Assembly (NCBI RefSeq): GCF_018613535.1
Contig: NZ_JAGGQB010000006.1
Span: forward strand, 310,001-374,000
DNA from: Bacillus sp. ISL-51
GTDB lineage: Bacteria; Bacillota; Bacilli; Bacillales; Bacillaceae
Length of the DNA stretch: 64,000 nucleotides
Reading direction: 5' to 3'
In this document: positions 7,447-14,313 of the stretch, piece after piece
Numbering within the stretch: the stretch's first letter is position 1
Layout: the number at the start of each line of letters is the position of its first letter
Notes under the pieces: generated by a model
Database searches by the model: none
Seen by the model: the letters and a program-made list of their open reading frames with translations, nothing else
Told to the model about the DNA's origin: nothing
Made by a program: the position numbers and the translations under genes

Positions 7447-7506
7447 ATGGCAGAAAAGTACATTCAAGCGCATAAAGACTACCTTGCCATCATGACTACA
7501 TATTGA
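7447..7506 (+). pseudogene. Short N-terminal fragment resembling a phage terminase small subunit
   Basis: ATG at 7447 starts MAEKYIQAHKDYLAIMTTY and then stops. The opening looks like the first helix of phage small terminases or related HTH proteins of the (A)EKYIxAxKDY type, after which the gene is lost. A GGAGG lies upstream (7425-7429) but too far for this ATG. In skin the small terminase follows yqaQ, which would fit this position. It is the last trace of phage sequence before sigK. Nothing else is recognised between 7332 and 7613. Confidence 0.25.
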
Positions 7507-7601
7507 TAACAAAAAAGTTGCTTTCTCAAGTGGGATGGCATGTAATATTGTAATGGAATCGTCCGCGGATCAATTGATCATTGAACTTATCATGACCCTA
7601 A

Positions 7602-7637
7602 AAAATACAGAAAAAGCCGGAATGTCAGACCCGGCTT
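7602..7637 (-). terminator. sigK terminator
   Basis: On the minus strand AAGCCGGG pairs with CCGGCTT around a ten-base loop (7614-7637), followed by TTTTCTGTATTTTTT (7602-7614). It begins five bases past the sigK stop codon. Confidence 0.8.
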
Positions 7638-7642
7638 ACCGC

Positions 7643-8371
7643 TTACTTCCCCTTCGATTTCTTCCGCTTCTCCTTCTCTGCCCGGTAAAACTCATGAAAC
7701 ATCTTCATCAGCGCCCGCTTCTCAATCCGCGAGACATAACTCCGTGAAATGCCCAGCTCCTTGGCAATTTCTCTCTGTGTTTTTTCTTTCTTCAAATCAA
7801 GCCCGAATCGGCCGACGATGACTTCTTTTTCACGGTCGTCTAGAATGTCGATATATTTTTTGACCTTTTCAAGCTCCATGTTGAGCTGAATGGTGTCGAT
7901 CACATCTTCACTTTCTGACTTGAGAACATCGATCAGGCTTATTTCATTCCCTTCTTTATCTTGGCCGATCGGATCATGAAGGGAGACGTCTTTTTTTGTT
8001 TTTTTCAGGGCGCGCAGATGCATTAAAATCTCATTCTCAATACATCGTGCGGCATATGTGGCAAGCTTCGTGCCTTTTCCGGCTGAATAGCTTTCAATCC
8101 CTTTGATCAGCCCGATTGTTCCGATGGAGATCAGATCTTCCGCGTCTTCTCCCGTGTTTTCGAATTTTTTTACAATATGAGCCACTAACCGAAGATTATG
8201 TTCGATCAGCATGTTGCGGGCGTGCTCATCTCCTTGAGCCATCAGCTCTAAGTATTTTTTTTCCTCACTATTTGAGAGCGGTTGTGGAAAGGCATTATTT
8301 TTCACGTATGATACTAAAAACACGAGTTCTTTCACAATAAACCCGATCGCTGCAAAAACACCTGTCACCAT
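7643..8371 (-). CDS. sigK: Sporulation sigma factor K precursor, uninterrupted
   Basis: The 242-residue pro-sigma-K is the late mother-cell sigma factor, made inactive in the sporulating cell and released by SpoIVFB cleavage. The pro-sequence [20 protein letters not shown] and the site just before YVKNN are present. Region 2 ([20 protein letters not shown]) and the region 4 HTH ([20 protein letters not shown]) are complete. ATG 8371 follows GGAGGTG; a GTG 12 bases upstream overlaps that SD and is rejected. In B. subtilis 168 the gene is split by the skin element near ENEILM; here it is continuous, with the AATGA core intact at 8031-8035. CATACAGT about 45 bases upstream of the start could be a sigma-E -10. 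Confidence 0.98.
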   Translation of the reverse strand: MVTGVFAAIGFIVKELVFLVSYVKNNAFPQPLSNSEEKKYLELMAQGDEHARNMLIEHNLRLVAHIVKKFENTGEDAEDLISIGTIGLIKGIESYSAGKGTKLATYAARCIENEILMHLRALKKTKKDVSLHDPIGQDKEGNEISLIDVLKSESEDVIDTIQLNMELEKVKKYIDILDDREKEVIVGRFGLDLKKEKTQREIAKELGISRSYVSRIEKRALMKMFHEFYRAEKEKRKKSKGK

Positions 8372-8497
8372 CCTCACCTCCACAAAGTTATGTAGGCAAA
8401 AGCCTATATGTAACTGTATGTGGCGGTAAGGCTGTCTGTGTCTGTACAGGGAAATTAATCAAAGGGACATTCCTGCATGTTTTTTTCTTCCATCTGC

Positions 8498-8526
8498 TTG
8501 ATTTTTACGGTTTTAGACGATATATT
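8498..8526 (+). promoter_or_regulatory. Sigma-A promoter of the T-box/MFS unit
   Basis: TTGATT (8498-8503) and TATATT (8521-8526) are separated by 17 bases, about 55 bases ahead of the T-box stem I. Transcription would begin near 8533. Confidence 0.6.
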
Positions 8527-8532
8527 GTTAAA

Positions 8533-8840
8533 AAATAGAAAGTAAGGAACTCAAGTGAAAACAGCCAAAAAGCGTTGCAGAGAAGAGTAGACAAATATCA
8601 TTCATGGCAGAGAGCTCCGGGAGCTGGAAAGGAGTATGAATGGATTTGTTGAAGCAAGCCTCTTAGCTTCGCATCGGAATCGGGAGTTGAGGATGATGCG
8701 GCAGTTACTCCTGTTATCGAGTAAGCTTCTTTACCCGGAAAAGTTATGGTGACGGCATCGTAACGAATTGAGGTGGCATAGCGGGCTTTTACCCCGTCCT
8801 CAAGACTTTATTGTCTTGGGGGCGGGGGTTTTTTAATTTA
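8533..8840 (+). promoter_or_regulatory. T-box riboswitch upstream of the MFS transporter
   Basis: Stem I is built from AAGAG(8583)/CTCTT(8664) and ACAAAT/ATTTGT, with AGTA on the 5' side and GAA on the 3' side of the specifier loop, and GCAGAGAG..GCTGGAAAGGAG in its upper part. The T-box sequence TGAGGTGGCATAGCGGG (8769-8785) differs from the usual GGTGGnACCGCG in two bases. TGAGG can pair with CCTCA for the antiterminator. The competing terminator is CCCCGTCCTCAAGAC/GTCTTGGGGGCGGGG then six T (8792-8833). Aligned with the glyQS leader in this same window, the specifier is CAA (Gln, 8655-8657); a one-base shift gives GCA (Ala). Uncharged tRNA should turn the gene on. Confidence 0.8.
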
Positions 8841-8857
8841 TAAAGGAGGGGTTTTAG

Positions 8858-10114
8858 ATGAAGGGCATCAAGTCTTGGGGTTACCCGGTTCTTTTATTGG
8901 GCGGGATCGGTGTATCAAACATCGGGGAATGGATTTATTTTTTATCCCTTAATCTGATTGTCTTAAAAGAAACGGGATCGGCATTTGCGGTGTCTGTCCT
9001 CTATTTAATAAGGCCCGCGGCTGTTTTGATGACAAATGTGTGGGCCGGCAGCTTAATCGACAGGTTTAATAAACGGAATATCATGTGTACGCTTGATTTT
9101 TTCAGGGCTGCGTTAATTATGGTCCTGCCGCTGATGCTGAGCGTATGGTCTGTCTACTCTGTTTATTGTATTGTGTTTCTCATCAATATGGCCAATGCGA
9201 TGTTTCGGCCGTCTTCGATGGCGTATGTGACTTTACTTATTCCTGCTGACAGAAGAAAACGATTCAACTCTTTGCGGGCTTTGCTGGAATCAGGGGCTTT
9301 TCTTCTCGGACCGGCTGCAGCCGGGCTGCTTTTTATCGCCGGTACGCCGATTTTTGCGATTTGGGTGAATGCGGCAGCTTTAAGCCTGTCCGGTATCATC
9401 ACGATGATGCTGCCGAATCTCGAAAAGGATGTTTATGTACAGGCACGCCAAAAGAAGCTTTCTTTGGCGGTATATAAAGAAGATTGGCAGCTTGTGTACC
9501 GATTCAGCCGCACTGCAAGAAATGTCATGATTATTTATTTTTTATTCAGTCTGGTTATGACAGTGATGGCGTCAGCTCTTGATTCGCTTGAAGCGGCGTT
9601 TGCAAAAGACGTTCTTCAGCTGACAGATGCGGATTACGGATTTCTTGTCAGTGTTGCGGGAGCAGGCATTATTGCAGGGGCGCTTGTGAATGTGATCCTC
9701 ATCAAAAAATTGCCGACTTCTTTATTAATGGGAATCGGCGCCTTGCTCGTATCTGTTGGGTATATGATTTATGCCTTTTCCGAATTCTTTTGGACGGCAG
9801 CTCTCGGCTTCTTTCTGCTTGCTTTTTTTCTCTCTTTTGCGAATACAGGATTTTTGACGTTTTACCAAAAGCATATCCCGGTTGACATCATGGGGAGGGT
9901 CGGAAGCCTTTATTCATTATTTGCAGCCGTCTTCATTCTACTGATAACGGGATTATTCGGATTTTTGGCGATCAGGGCCTCTATTCAGCACATTGTCATG
10001 GCAGGCGCCGCCGTGATGCTGCTTCTGGCTGTCGTTCTTTGCTCATTCTTATTCATTTCCGCAAAAAGAAGGGCTTCTGGTGTATTTTCAGCGGATCAAA
10101 CTAAACAAACATGA
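8858..10114 (+). CDS. MFS transporter, 12-TM, T-box regulated
   Basis: The 418-residue membrane protein belongs to the major facilitator superfamily, nearest in look to the EntS/MFS_3 exporters. It has about 12 hydrophobic helices and the loop 2-3 motif GSLIDRFNKRNIM (about 64-76). ATG 8858 has an AAAGGAGGGG SD. The T-box leader ties expression to shortage of one charged tRNA, which suggests transport of an amino acid, a peptide or a related compound; the substrate is not visible in the sequence. The locus replaces yqeB/yqeC of B. subtilis 168. The 3' end overlaps the start of a dead acetyltransferase gene. Confidence 0.85.
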   Translation: MKGIKSWGYPVLLLGGIGVSNIGEWIYFLSLNLIVLKETGSAFAVSVLYLIRPAAVLMTNVWAGSLIDRFNKRNIMCTLDFFRAALIMVLPLMLSVWSVYSVYCIVFLINMANAMFRPSSMAYVTLLIPADRRKRFNSLRALLESGAFLLGPAAAGLLFIAGTPIFAIWVNAAALSLSGIITMMLPNLEKDVYVQARQKKLSLAVYKEDWQLVYRFSRTARNVMIIYFLFSLVMTVMASALDSLEAAFAKDVLQLTDADYGFLVSVAGAGIIAGALVNVILIKKLPTSLLMGIGALLVSVGYMIYAFSEFFWTAALGFFLLAFFLSFANTGFLTFYQKHIPVDIMGRVGSLYSLFAAVFILLITGLFGFLAIRASIQHIVMAGAAVMLLLAVVLCSFLFISAKRRASGVFSADQTKQT

Positions 10115-10478
10115 AGAGACAGCGGTTTCCTTCCGTAAGGATTCCTTTATAGCAAGCTTTGGAACGGCTGACGCTTTACAGGGAAGAATATCTCGGCTGG
10201 CTGTCCGGATAGATCAAACGTTTTCCTGACGGTTTTGTGATGGTTTATCATCATCAGCAGCCGATTGGACAGCTCGAGCTGTCGATCAAAACATATCAAC
10301 ATAAAGAAATCGGTTATAGCTTTTTCTTCGAACGTACGGTGTGACGGAATACCACCTCAGAGTTTCACCAAGCAACAGAGGGGCACTGGTATTTTACAAA
10401 AAGAAAAATATGCAGGCGCTCGGTTTGGAGCCAGACGGGAAGGTTATCAGAATGAGAGGCGAAGTACAGCAGAAATAA
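10111..10478 (+). pseudogene. GNAT-family acetyltransferase pseudogene
   Basis: Pieces of one GNAT protein occur in order in different frames: VSFRKDSFIASFGTADAL (from about 10122), then EEYLGWLSG-stop-IKRFPDGFVMVYHHQQ PIGQLELSIKTYQ (10183-10305), then TEYHLRVSPSNRGALVFY and LGLEPDGKVIRMRGEV (to 10478). A frameshift, an in-frame TAG (10210) and loss of the central acetyl-CoA loop between GYSFFF and TEYH make it non-functional. Such genes often sit next to MFS drug or peptide exporters, and this one overlapped the transporter's stop, so it was probably its operon partner. Confidence 0.75.
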
Positions 10479-10479
10479 C

Positions 10480-10511
10480 GTATATGAAAGGGCGGTTTGT
10501 CCTTTCATATA
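10480..10511. terminator. Hairpin between the GNAT remnant and yqeD
   Basis: GTATATGAAAGG (10480-10491) and CCTTTCATATAC (10500-10511) are perfect complements around a nine-base loop. Neither side has a strong T-run, so it may act as an mRNA 3' stabiliser or a weak bidirectional terminator. Confidence 0.5.
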
Positions 10512-10517
10512 CAATCT

Positions 10518-11144
10518 TCATTTTTTCGATGCTTTTAAAAGGTGAGGAAACTTTTTATAAATGATCACCATTAATACAAGCATGTATGCTCCGTAAATCC
10601 CGAAAGACAGCAGTTTATTGCTTGTGAAAGAAGCACCTGCGACGGTCACAATAATAATATTGGGAATTTTGCCAATCAGTGAGGCAGAAAAAAAGACCGC
10701 CCATCTGATTTTACTTAATCCGCAGACGGTATTCATGGCCAGCGACGGGATGACCGGAATGAGCCGGCCTAAAAGAACTGCCGTAAACGCGTGCTGGTGA
10801 AAGGAATCTTCATAATGCGAAACGGCCGGGTAAGCCATCAGCTTCTTCCTCGCCCAATCTCTGAATCCGTACCGAACGAGAAAAAACAATGCCATCGTAC
10901 CGAACATCGCACCTGACAGCGTAATCCATACCCCATTTACAATGCCGAAAACCGCCCCGTTTAAAGCAGCGATAATCGCAAACGGAACAATCGGAAAAAA
11001 CACGTCAGCCGCGACCAAAAGCATGCTAAGCAATATGGCGTATATACCGCCTGCCTTAATCAAATCGAGCCAAACGTCTTTTTGCATAAAGCCGATGATG
11101 ATCACAGCAATAATGACTCCAAGGCTGAGTCCCTTCTTTATCAT
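10518..11144 (-). CDS. yqeD: YqeD, TVP38/TMEM64 (SNARE-associated) membrane protein
   Basis: The 208-residue integral membrane protein has about six hydrophobic segments and the family core LLGRLIPVIPSLAMNTVCGL (about 130-149), the re-entrant region of the DedA/TMEM64 superfamily. Members are thought to move or scramble lipids; the substrate of YqeD is unknown. ATG 11144 has AGAGGTG upstream; a longer frame to 11180 lacks an SD. It runs opposite to its neighbours. The end of the gene is followed by a hairpin at 10480-10511. Confidence 0.9.
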   Translation of the reverse strand: MIKKGLSLGVIIAVIIIGFMQKDVWLDLIKAGGIYAILLSMLLVAADVFFPIVPFAIIAALNGAVFGIVNGVWITLSGAMFGTMALFFLVRYGFRDWARKKLMAYPAVSHYEDSFHQHAFTAVLLGRLIPVIPSLAMNTVCGLSKIRWAVFFSASLIGKIPNIIIVTVAGASFTSNKLLSFGIYGAYMLVLMVIIYKKFPHLLKASKK

Positions 11145-11325
11145 ATATATGTTCACCTCTTTGATTAGTATACAGCACAAATCTTTCTCCTTCTATTAAA
11201 ATAGGCTGTCCATCAAGCGCGCCTCTGCATTCTTTATCAGGTAAGGGATAAAAATGGTATCCATTATAAAAACGGCCCGAAAACAATAGCCAAGCTGAAA
11301 GCGGTGCTGTCATAATCAATGTCAT
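11056..11325 (-). CDS. Possible small protein ahead of and overlapping yqeD
   Basis: The gap between yqeD and the deacetylase contains a minus-strand frame with strikingly gene-like content: SAWLLFSGRFYNGYHFYPLP, then GALDGQPILIEGERFVLY and TNQRGEHIYDKEG. Codon choice is normal for this genome. The last 30 codons overlap the first part of yqeD in another frame and look non-natural (SHYCCDHHRLYAKRRL), as if the original end was lost. No SD precedes the ATG at 11325. It may be a truncated gene that once lay upstream of yqeD. The family is not recognised. Confidence 0.3.
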   Translation of the reverse strand: MTLIMTAPLSAWLLFSGRFYNGYHFYPLPDKECRGALDGQPILIEGERFVLYTNQRGEHIYDKEGTQPWSHYCCDHHRLYAKRRLARFD

Positions 11326-11420
11326 CTGCTTCTGCAGCAGGTCATGTACATATTTTATGGGCAGAATGATTTTTAAAAAAGGGGACACGTTAACAGTAGT
11401 GTTTACTGGAGGTGTAAACG

Positions 11421-12155
11421 TTGAGATGCTTTCATTTGATCATTTTCATATGCGTTCTCACAAGTTTCACTGCTGTTTCTGCCGATGCAAAGTCGTTAAA
11501 AAGAAGTGACATGGAGAAAACGGGAAACGTGTACTGGGACATAAGGTCTGAAAAAAAGAAGCTATCCTTAACATTTGATGACGGCCCGCATCCGGTTTAT
11601 ACGGAGGCTGTTTTAGACGTGCTGAAAAAACATAACGTCATAGCAACCTTTTTTTGTATCGGAAGCCATATTGACAGATACCCCGTGACTGCAAAGCGTA
11701 TTGTGGCGGAAGGTCATGAAATCGGTAACCATACGATGAATCATGTCTATTTTCATCGTTTAAAAAGCAAGGCTATTTTAAAAGAGCTTCACGGCTCTGC
11801 ACAGCAGATCAGAGCGCTTCAGCCAGAAGGGGACAAGTTATTTCGTCCGCCTGGAGGTTCGCTGAATCATACCGCCTTTAAAAGCATCTTAAAAGAAGGC
11901 TATCACATCGTCATGTGGTCGTGGAACCAAGATCCGATGGATTGGTCAAGACCGGGCAAGGGGAAAATTGTCAGGCATATTGTTTCAAATGCACGGGATG
12001 GCGACATTATCCTTCTTCATGACGGCGGAGGAAACCGGCGACAAACAGTTGAAGCCCTTAAAGAAATCATTCCGCAGCTGAAAAAGCAAGGATATACTTT
12101 TGTAAAAGTCTCAGACTTAATCGGCCCGGACTTTGATCCGTTTGAAATTCATTAA
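11421..12155 (+). CDS. Secreted polysaccharide deacetylase (NodB domain)
   Basis: The protein has a signal peptide (SFTAVSADAKS) and a NodB domain of about 200 residues. LTFDDGPHPVYTEAV (about 50-64) carries the Asp pair, HEIGNHTMNH the two metal histidines, RPPGGSLN motif 3, and DGDIILLHDGGG the late catalytic His. It resembles B. subtilis peptidoglycan deacetylases such as PdaA/PdaB and YjeA in layout; the substrate cannot be told from sequence. TTG 11421 is preceded by GGAGGTG. It occupies the position of the cwlH amidase gene in B. subtilis 168. Confidence 0.9.
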   Translation: MRCFHLIIFICVLTSFTAVSADAKSLKRSDMEKTGNVYWDIRSEKKKLSLTFDDGPHPVYTEAVLDVLKKHNVIATFFCIGSHIDRYPVTAKRIVAEGHEIGNHTMNHVYFHRLKSKAILKELHGSAQQIRALQPEGDKLFRPPGGSLNHTAFKSILKEGYHIVMWSWNQDPMDWSRPGKGKIVRHIVSNARDGDIILLHDGGGNRRQTVEALKEIIPQLKKQGYTFVKVSDLIGPDFDPFEIH

Positions 12156-12225
12156 AAAGAGCGCCGCGTTGAAAGCCGGGAAAGAGATGTGTACCATAGA
12201 AAGGTAAGGTTTGGGGGGAGAGAAA

Positions 12226-12957
12226 ATGAAATATGCTGTACTTTTTATTTCGATGATTTGTCTATTGTCGGGGTGTGCCGGAGACATAGAGAAGAATGTT
12301 GTAGCGTTCGGCGACAGCAATACGCGCGGCTCCAACTGGGATTATCGTGATTATCCAAAGGCGCAGCAGTGGGTAAACATATTAAAAACGGCAGAACGCG
12401 GCCATCTGTCTATTGTCAATGCCGGCATAGGAGGCCAGACAACGGAGGATGCGCGCTTACGTTTTCAAAGCGATGTGCTTGACCGAAAGCCTGAATATGT
12501 ATTTATCATGTTCGGAACAAATGATGCGGGAATATTGACCAAAAATAAACCGAGAGTCTCAAAAAAACGGTTTAAAGAAAATCTGACTTATTTTATAAAC
12601 GAAAGCAGAAAGCACGGCATTAAGCCGATTTTAATGACGTGTATTCCTGTTATAGAAGGAAACGGTACGCATCATCTTTTCTACTATTCAAGATATAAAG
12701 CTTCAGCCTTTAAAGCGAAAGGCGGCGCTAGAAAATGGCACAACTCCTATAACGGCATCACGAGGCAGGTCGCCAAAAATTTAAAGGTGCCTTTGATAGA
12801 TAATTGGAAGCACTTTATACGCGCTGACGCCGGCAAAGATACAGACGATGCGCTGATCCAATCAGGGCTGATAGATCCTTCAGGAAATCATATGACGCCA
12901 AAAGGCGCGAGAATTGTGTATGAAGGCATAAAAAATGGGCGGGTTTTGGAACGCTGA
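12226..12957 (+). CDS. yqeF: YqeF, GDSL/SGNH-hydrolase lipoprotein
   Basis: The 243-residue lipoprotein has lipobox LLSGC, so Cys is near 19-20. The SGNH blocks are all present: GDSNTRG with the Ser nucleophile, GGQTTEDA, FGTNDAG, and the catalytic Asp/His in DPSGNHMTP near the end. It is anchored on the outer face of the membrane and probably removes acyl or acetyl groups from an unknown substrate. ATG 12226 follows GGGGGGAGAG; an upstream TTG at 12211 overlaps that SD. It sits next to the deacetylase, so both could act on the envelope. Confidence 0.88.
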   Translation: MKYAVLFISMICLLSGCAGDIEKNVVAFGDSNTRGSNWDYRDYPKAQQWVNILKTAERGHLSIVNAGIGGQTTEDARLRFQSDVLDRKPEYVFIMFGTNDAGILTKNKPRVSKKRFKENLTYFINESRKHGIKPILMTCIPVIEGNGTHHLFYYSRYKASAFKAKGGARKWHNSYNGITRQVAKNLKVPLIDNWKHFIRADAGKDTDDALIQSGLIDPSGNHMTPKGARIVYEGIKNGRVLER

Positions 12958-13030
12958 TTCCGACAGCTGCCTAAACCGTTTTGTTTCTGTTTCATAGGCT
13001 GTATTAAAACATGAATTGGGGGCGATTGCT

Positions 13031-13165
13031 ATGAACTGCGGTTTTCCTCCGCCGTATCCTGTATGTCCGCCTCCGCGGGTGAATGCGGGTTACGGATACG
13101 CATTTTTTGTTGTGCTGCTCGTCGTTCTTCTCGTATTGGGCGGCCGATATTGGTTCGCCATATAA
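13031..13165 (+). CDS. 44-residue YjcZ-like small sporulation peptide
   Basis: The peptide starts MNCGFPPPYPVCPPPRVN, a Pro/Cys-rich head, followed by the glycine/tyrosine-hydrophobic tail GYGYAFFVVLLVVLLVLGG. That tail is the hallmark of YjcZ-type sporulation peptides found in Bacillus spore preparations. ATG 13031 lies after GGGGGCG, and a clear terminator follows. The role is unknown; association with the spore is inferred from the family. Confidence 0.7.
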   Translation: MNCGFPPPYPVCPPPRVNAGYGYAFFVVLLVVLLVLGGRYWFAI

Positions 13166-13177
13166 CAGCAGTCCTCT

Positions 13178-13207
13178 TAAACACCTCTATTTTAGGGGTG
13201 TTTTTTG
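13178..13207 (+). terminator. Terminator of the YjcZ-like gene
   Basis: AAACACC and GGTGTTT pair around a loop containing CTCTATTTTAGG, followed by TTTT. Confidence 0.75.
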
Positions 13208-13294
13208 TTGAAAGTGGTAGTAATGCGCATAACCGAAGTGATATAATATCAGTCATCTGAGTAAAAAAAGGAAAGCGCCCGGGTCATTTTTCTG

Positions 13295-13468
<174 letters not shown>

Positions 13469-13578
13469 TTATCAGTTGGAATAAATCATCATGCGTAAGC
13501 ATATGATGGCAGGTTGCGTTCCATTCATTGAGGTTATCTTTAATCTACCATGAATTACAAATAAGAACAATCGTTCTG

Positions 13579-13678
13579 TTATCCACACTCATAAGTGGAT
13601 AACTTGTTAGTATCTTGTTTATAATTTGTATAAATCCGGATGGAATAAGAGTGGATAATGTGTGTAATTTTATCCACA
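13579..13678. promoter_or_regulatory. Cluster of four DnaA boxes upstream of sda
   Basis: Two perfect TTATCCACA boxes (13579-13587, 13670-13678) and two AGTGGATAA boxes in the other orientation (13594-13602, 13650-13658) lie between sda and yqeG. DnaA is known to activate sda from this region in B. subtilis, coupling sporulation timing to replication initiation. Confidence 0.9.
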
Positions 13679-13792
13679 ACTGGTGAAGAAACCCAATTTT
13701 TGTCGAAATTTTTTTGTTCAGGCCGACTTTGTTTTTAAGTTCGACCGGTTTCGACAAATTTAAGATAGAAAGAAAAGGGAAGGGTGCGGGTT

Positions 13793-14311
13793 TTGTTAAA
13801 AAAGTTTTTTTTACCTGACGAATTTGTAAAAAATATTTTTCATATCACACCGGAAAAGCTCAAGGAACGCAATGTGAAAGGAATTATTACAGACCTTGAC
13901 AACACGCTCGTTGAGTGGGACAGACCGAGTGCGACTCCGCGTTTAATAGAGTGGTTTGAAGAAATGAAGGAGCACGGCATTAAAGTAACGATCGTCTCCA
14001 ATAATAATGAACGAAGAGTTAAATTATTCTCGGAGCCGCTTGGCATTCCGTTTATCTATAAGGCGAGAAAACCAATGGGACGCGCCTTTAAGAGAGCCGT
14101 CCGCAGCATGGAGCTGAAAAAAGAGGACTGTGTCGTGATCGGCGATCAGCTGCTTACGGATGTGCTTGGCGGAAACAGACACGGCTACCATACCATTTTG
14201 GTCGTGCCTGTCGCTTCCTCCGACGGAGTTGTGACACGCTTTAACCGCCAAATTGAACGGAGAATATTGAGTTCTTTAAAACGCAAAGGGCACATTCAGT
14301 GGGAGGATTAG
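13793..14311 (+). CDS. yqeG: YqeG, HAD-superfamily IIIA phosphatase
   Basis: The 172-residue HAD phosphatase has motif I DLDNT (Asp34, Asp36), motif II TIVSNNNE, a Lys in ARKPMG and motif IV GDQLLTDVLGG. The physiological substrate is unknown; related mitochondrial PTPMT-like and YqeG proteins act on phosphatidylglycerophosphate. TTG 13793 with a GGGAAGGGTG SD gives the usual family length. It heads the operon running to yqeM, and its stop is only two bases before yqeH. Confidence 0.93.
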   Translation: MLKKFFLPDEFVKNIFHITPEKLKERNVKGIITDLDNTLVEWDRPSATPRLIEWFEEMKEHGIKVTIVSNNNERRVKLFSEPLGIPFIYKARKPMGRAFKRAVRSMELKKEDCVVIGDQLLTDVLGGNRHGYHTILVVPVASSDGVVTRFNRQIERRILSSLKRKGHIQWED

Positions 14312-14313
14312 GA

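Noticed and set aside
7535..7747. Plus-strand frame over the sigK 3' end
   Set aside because: The overlap is antisense to conserved sigK codons, and the Pro/Leu-rich product is typical of a shadow frame.
12117..12335. Minus-strand frame between the deacetylase and yqeF
   Set aside because: It overlaps two well-supported genes and lacks an SD.
13031..13260. Longer overlapping frames on both strands around the 44-codon YjcZ-like gene
   Set aside because: Only the 44-codon frame has an SD, a terminator and a recognisable composition.
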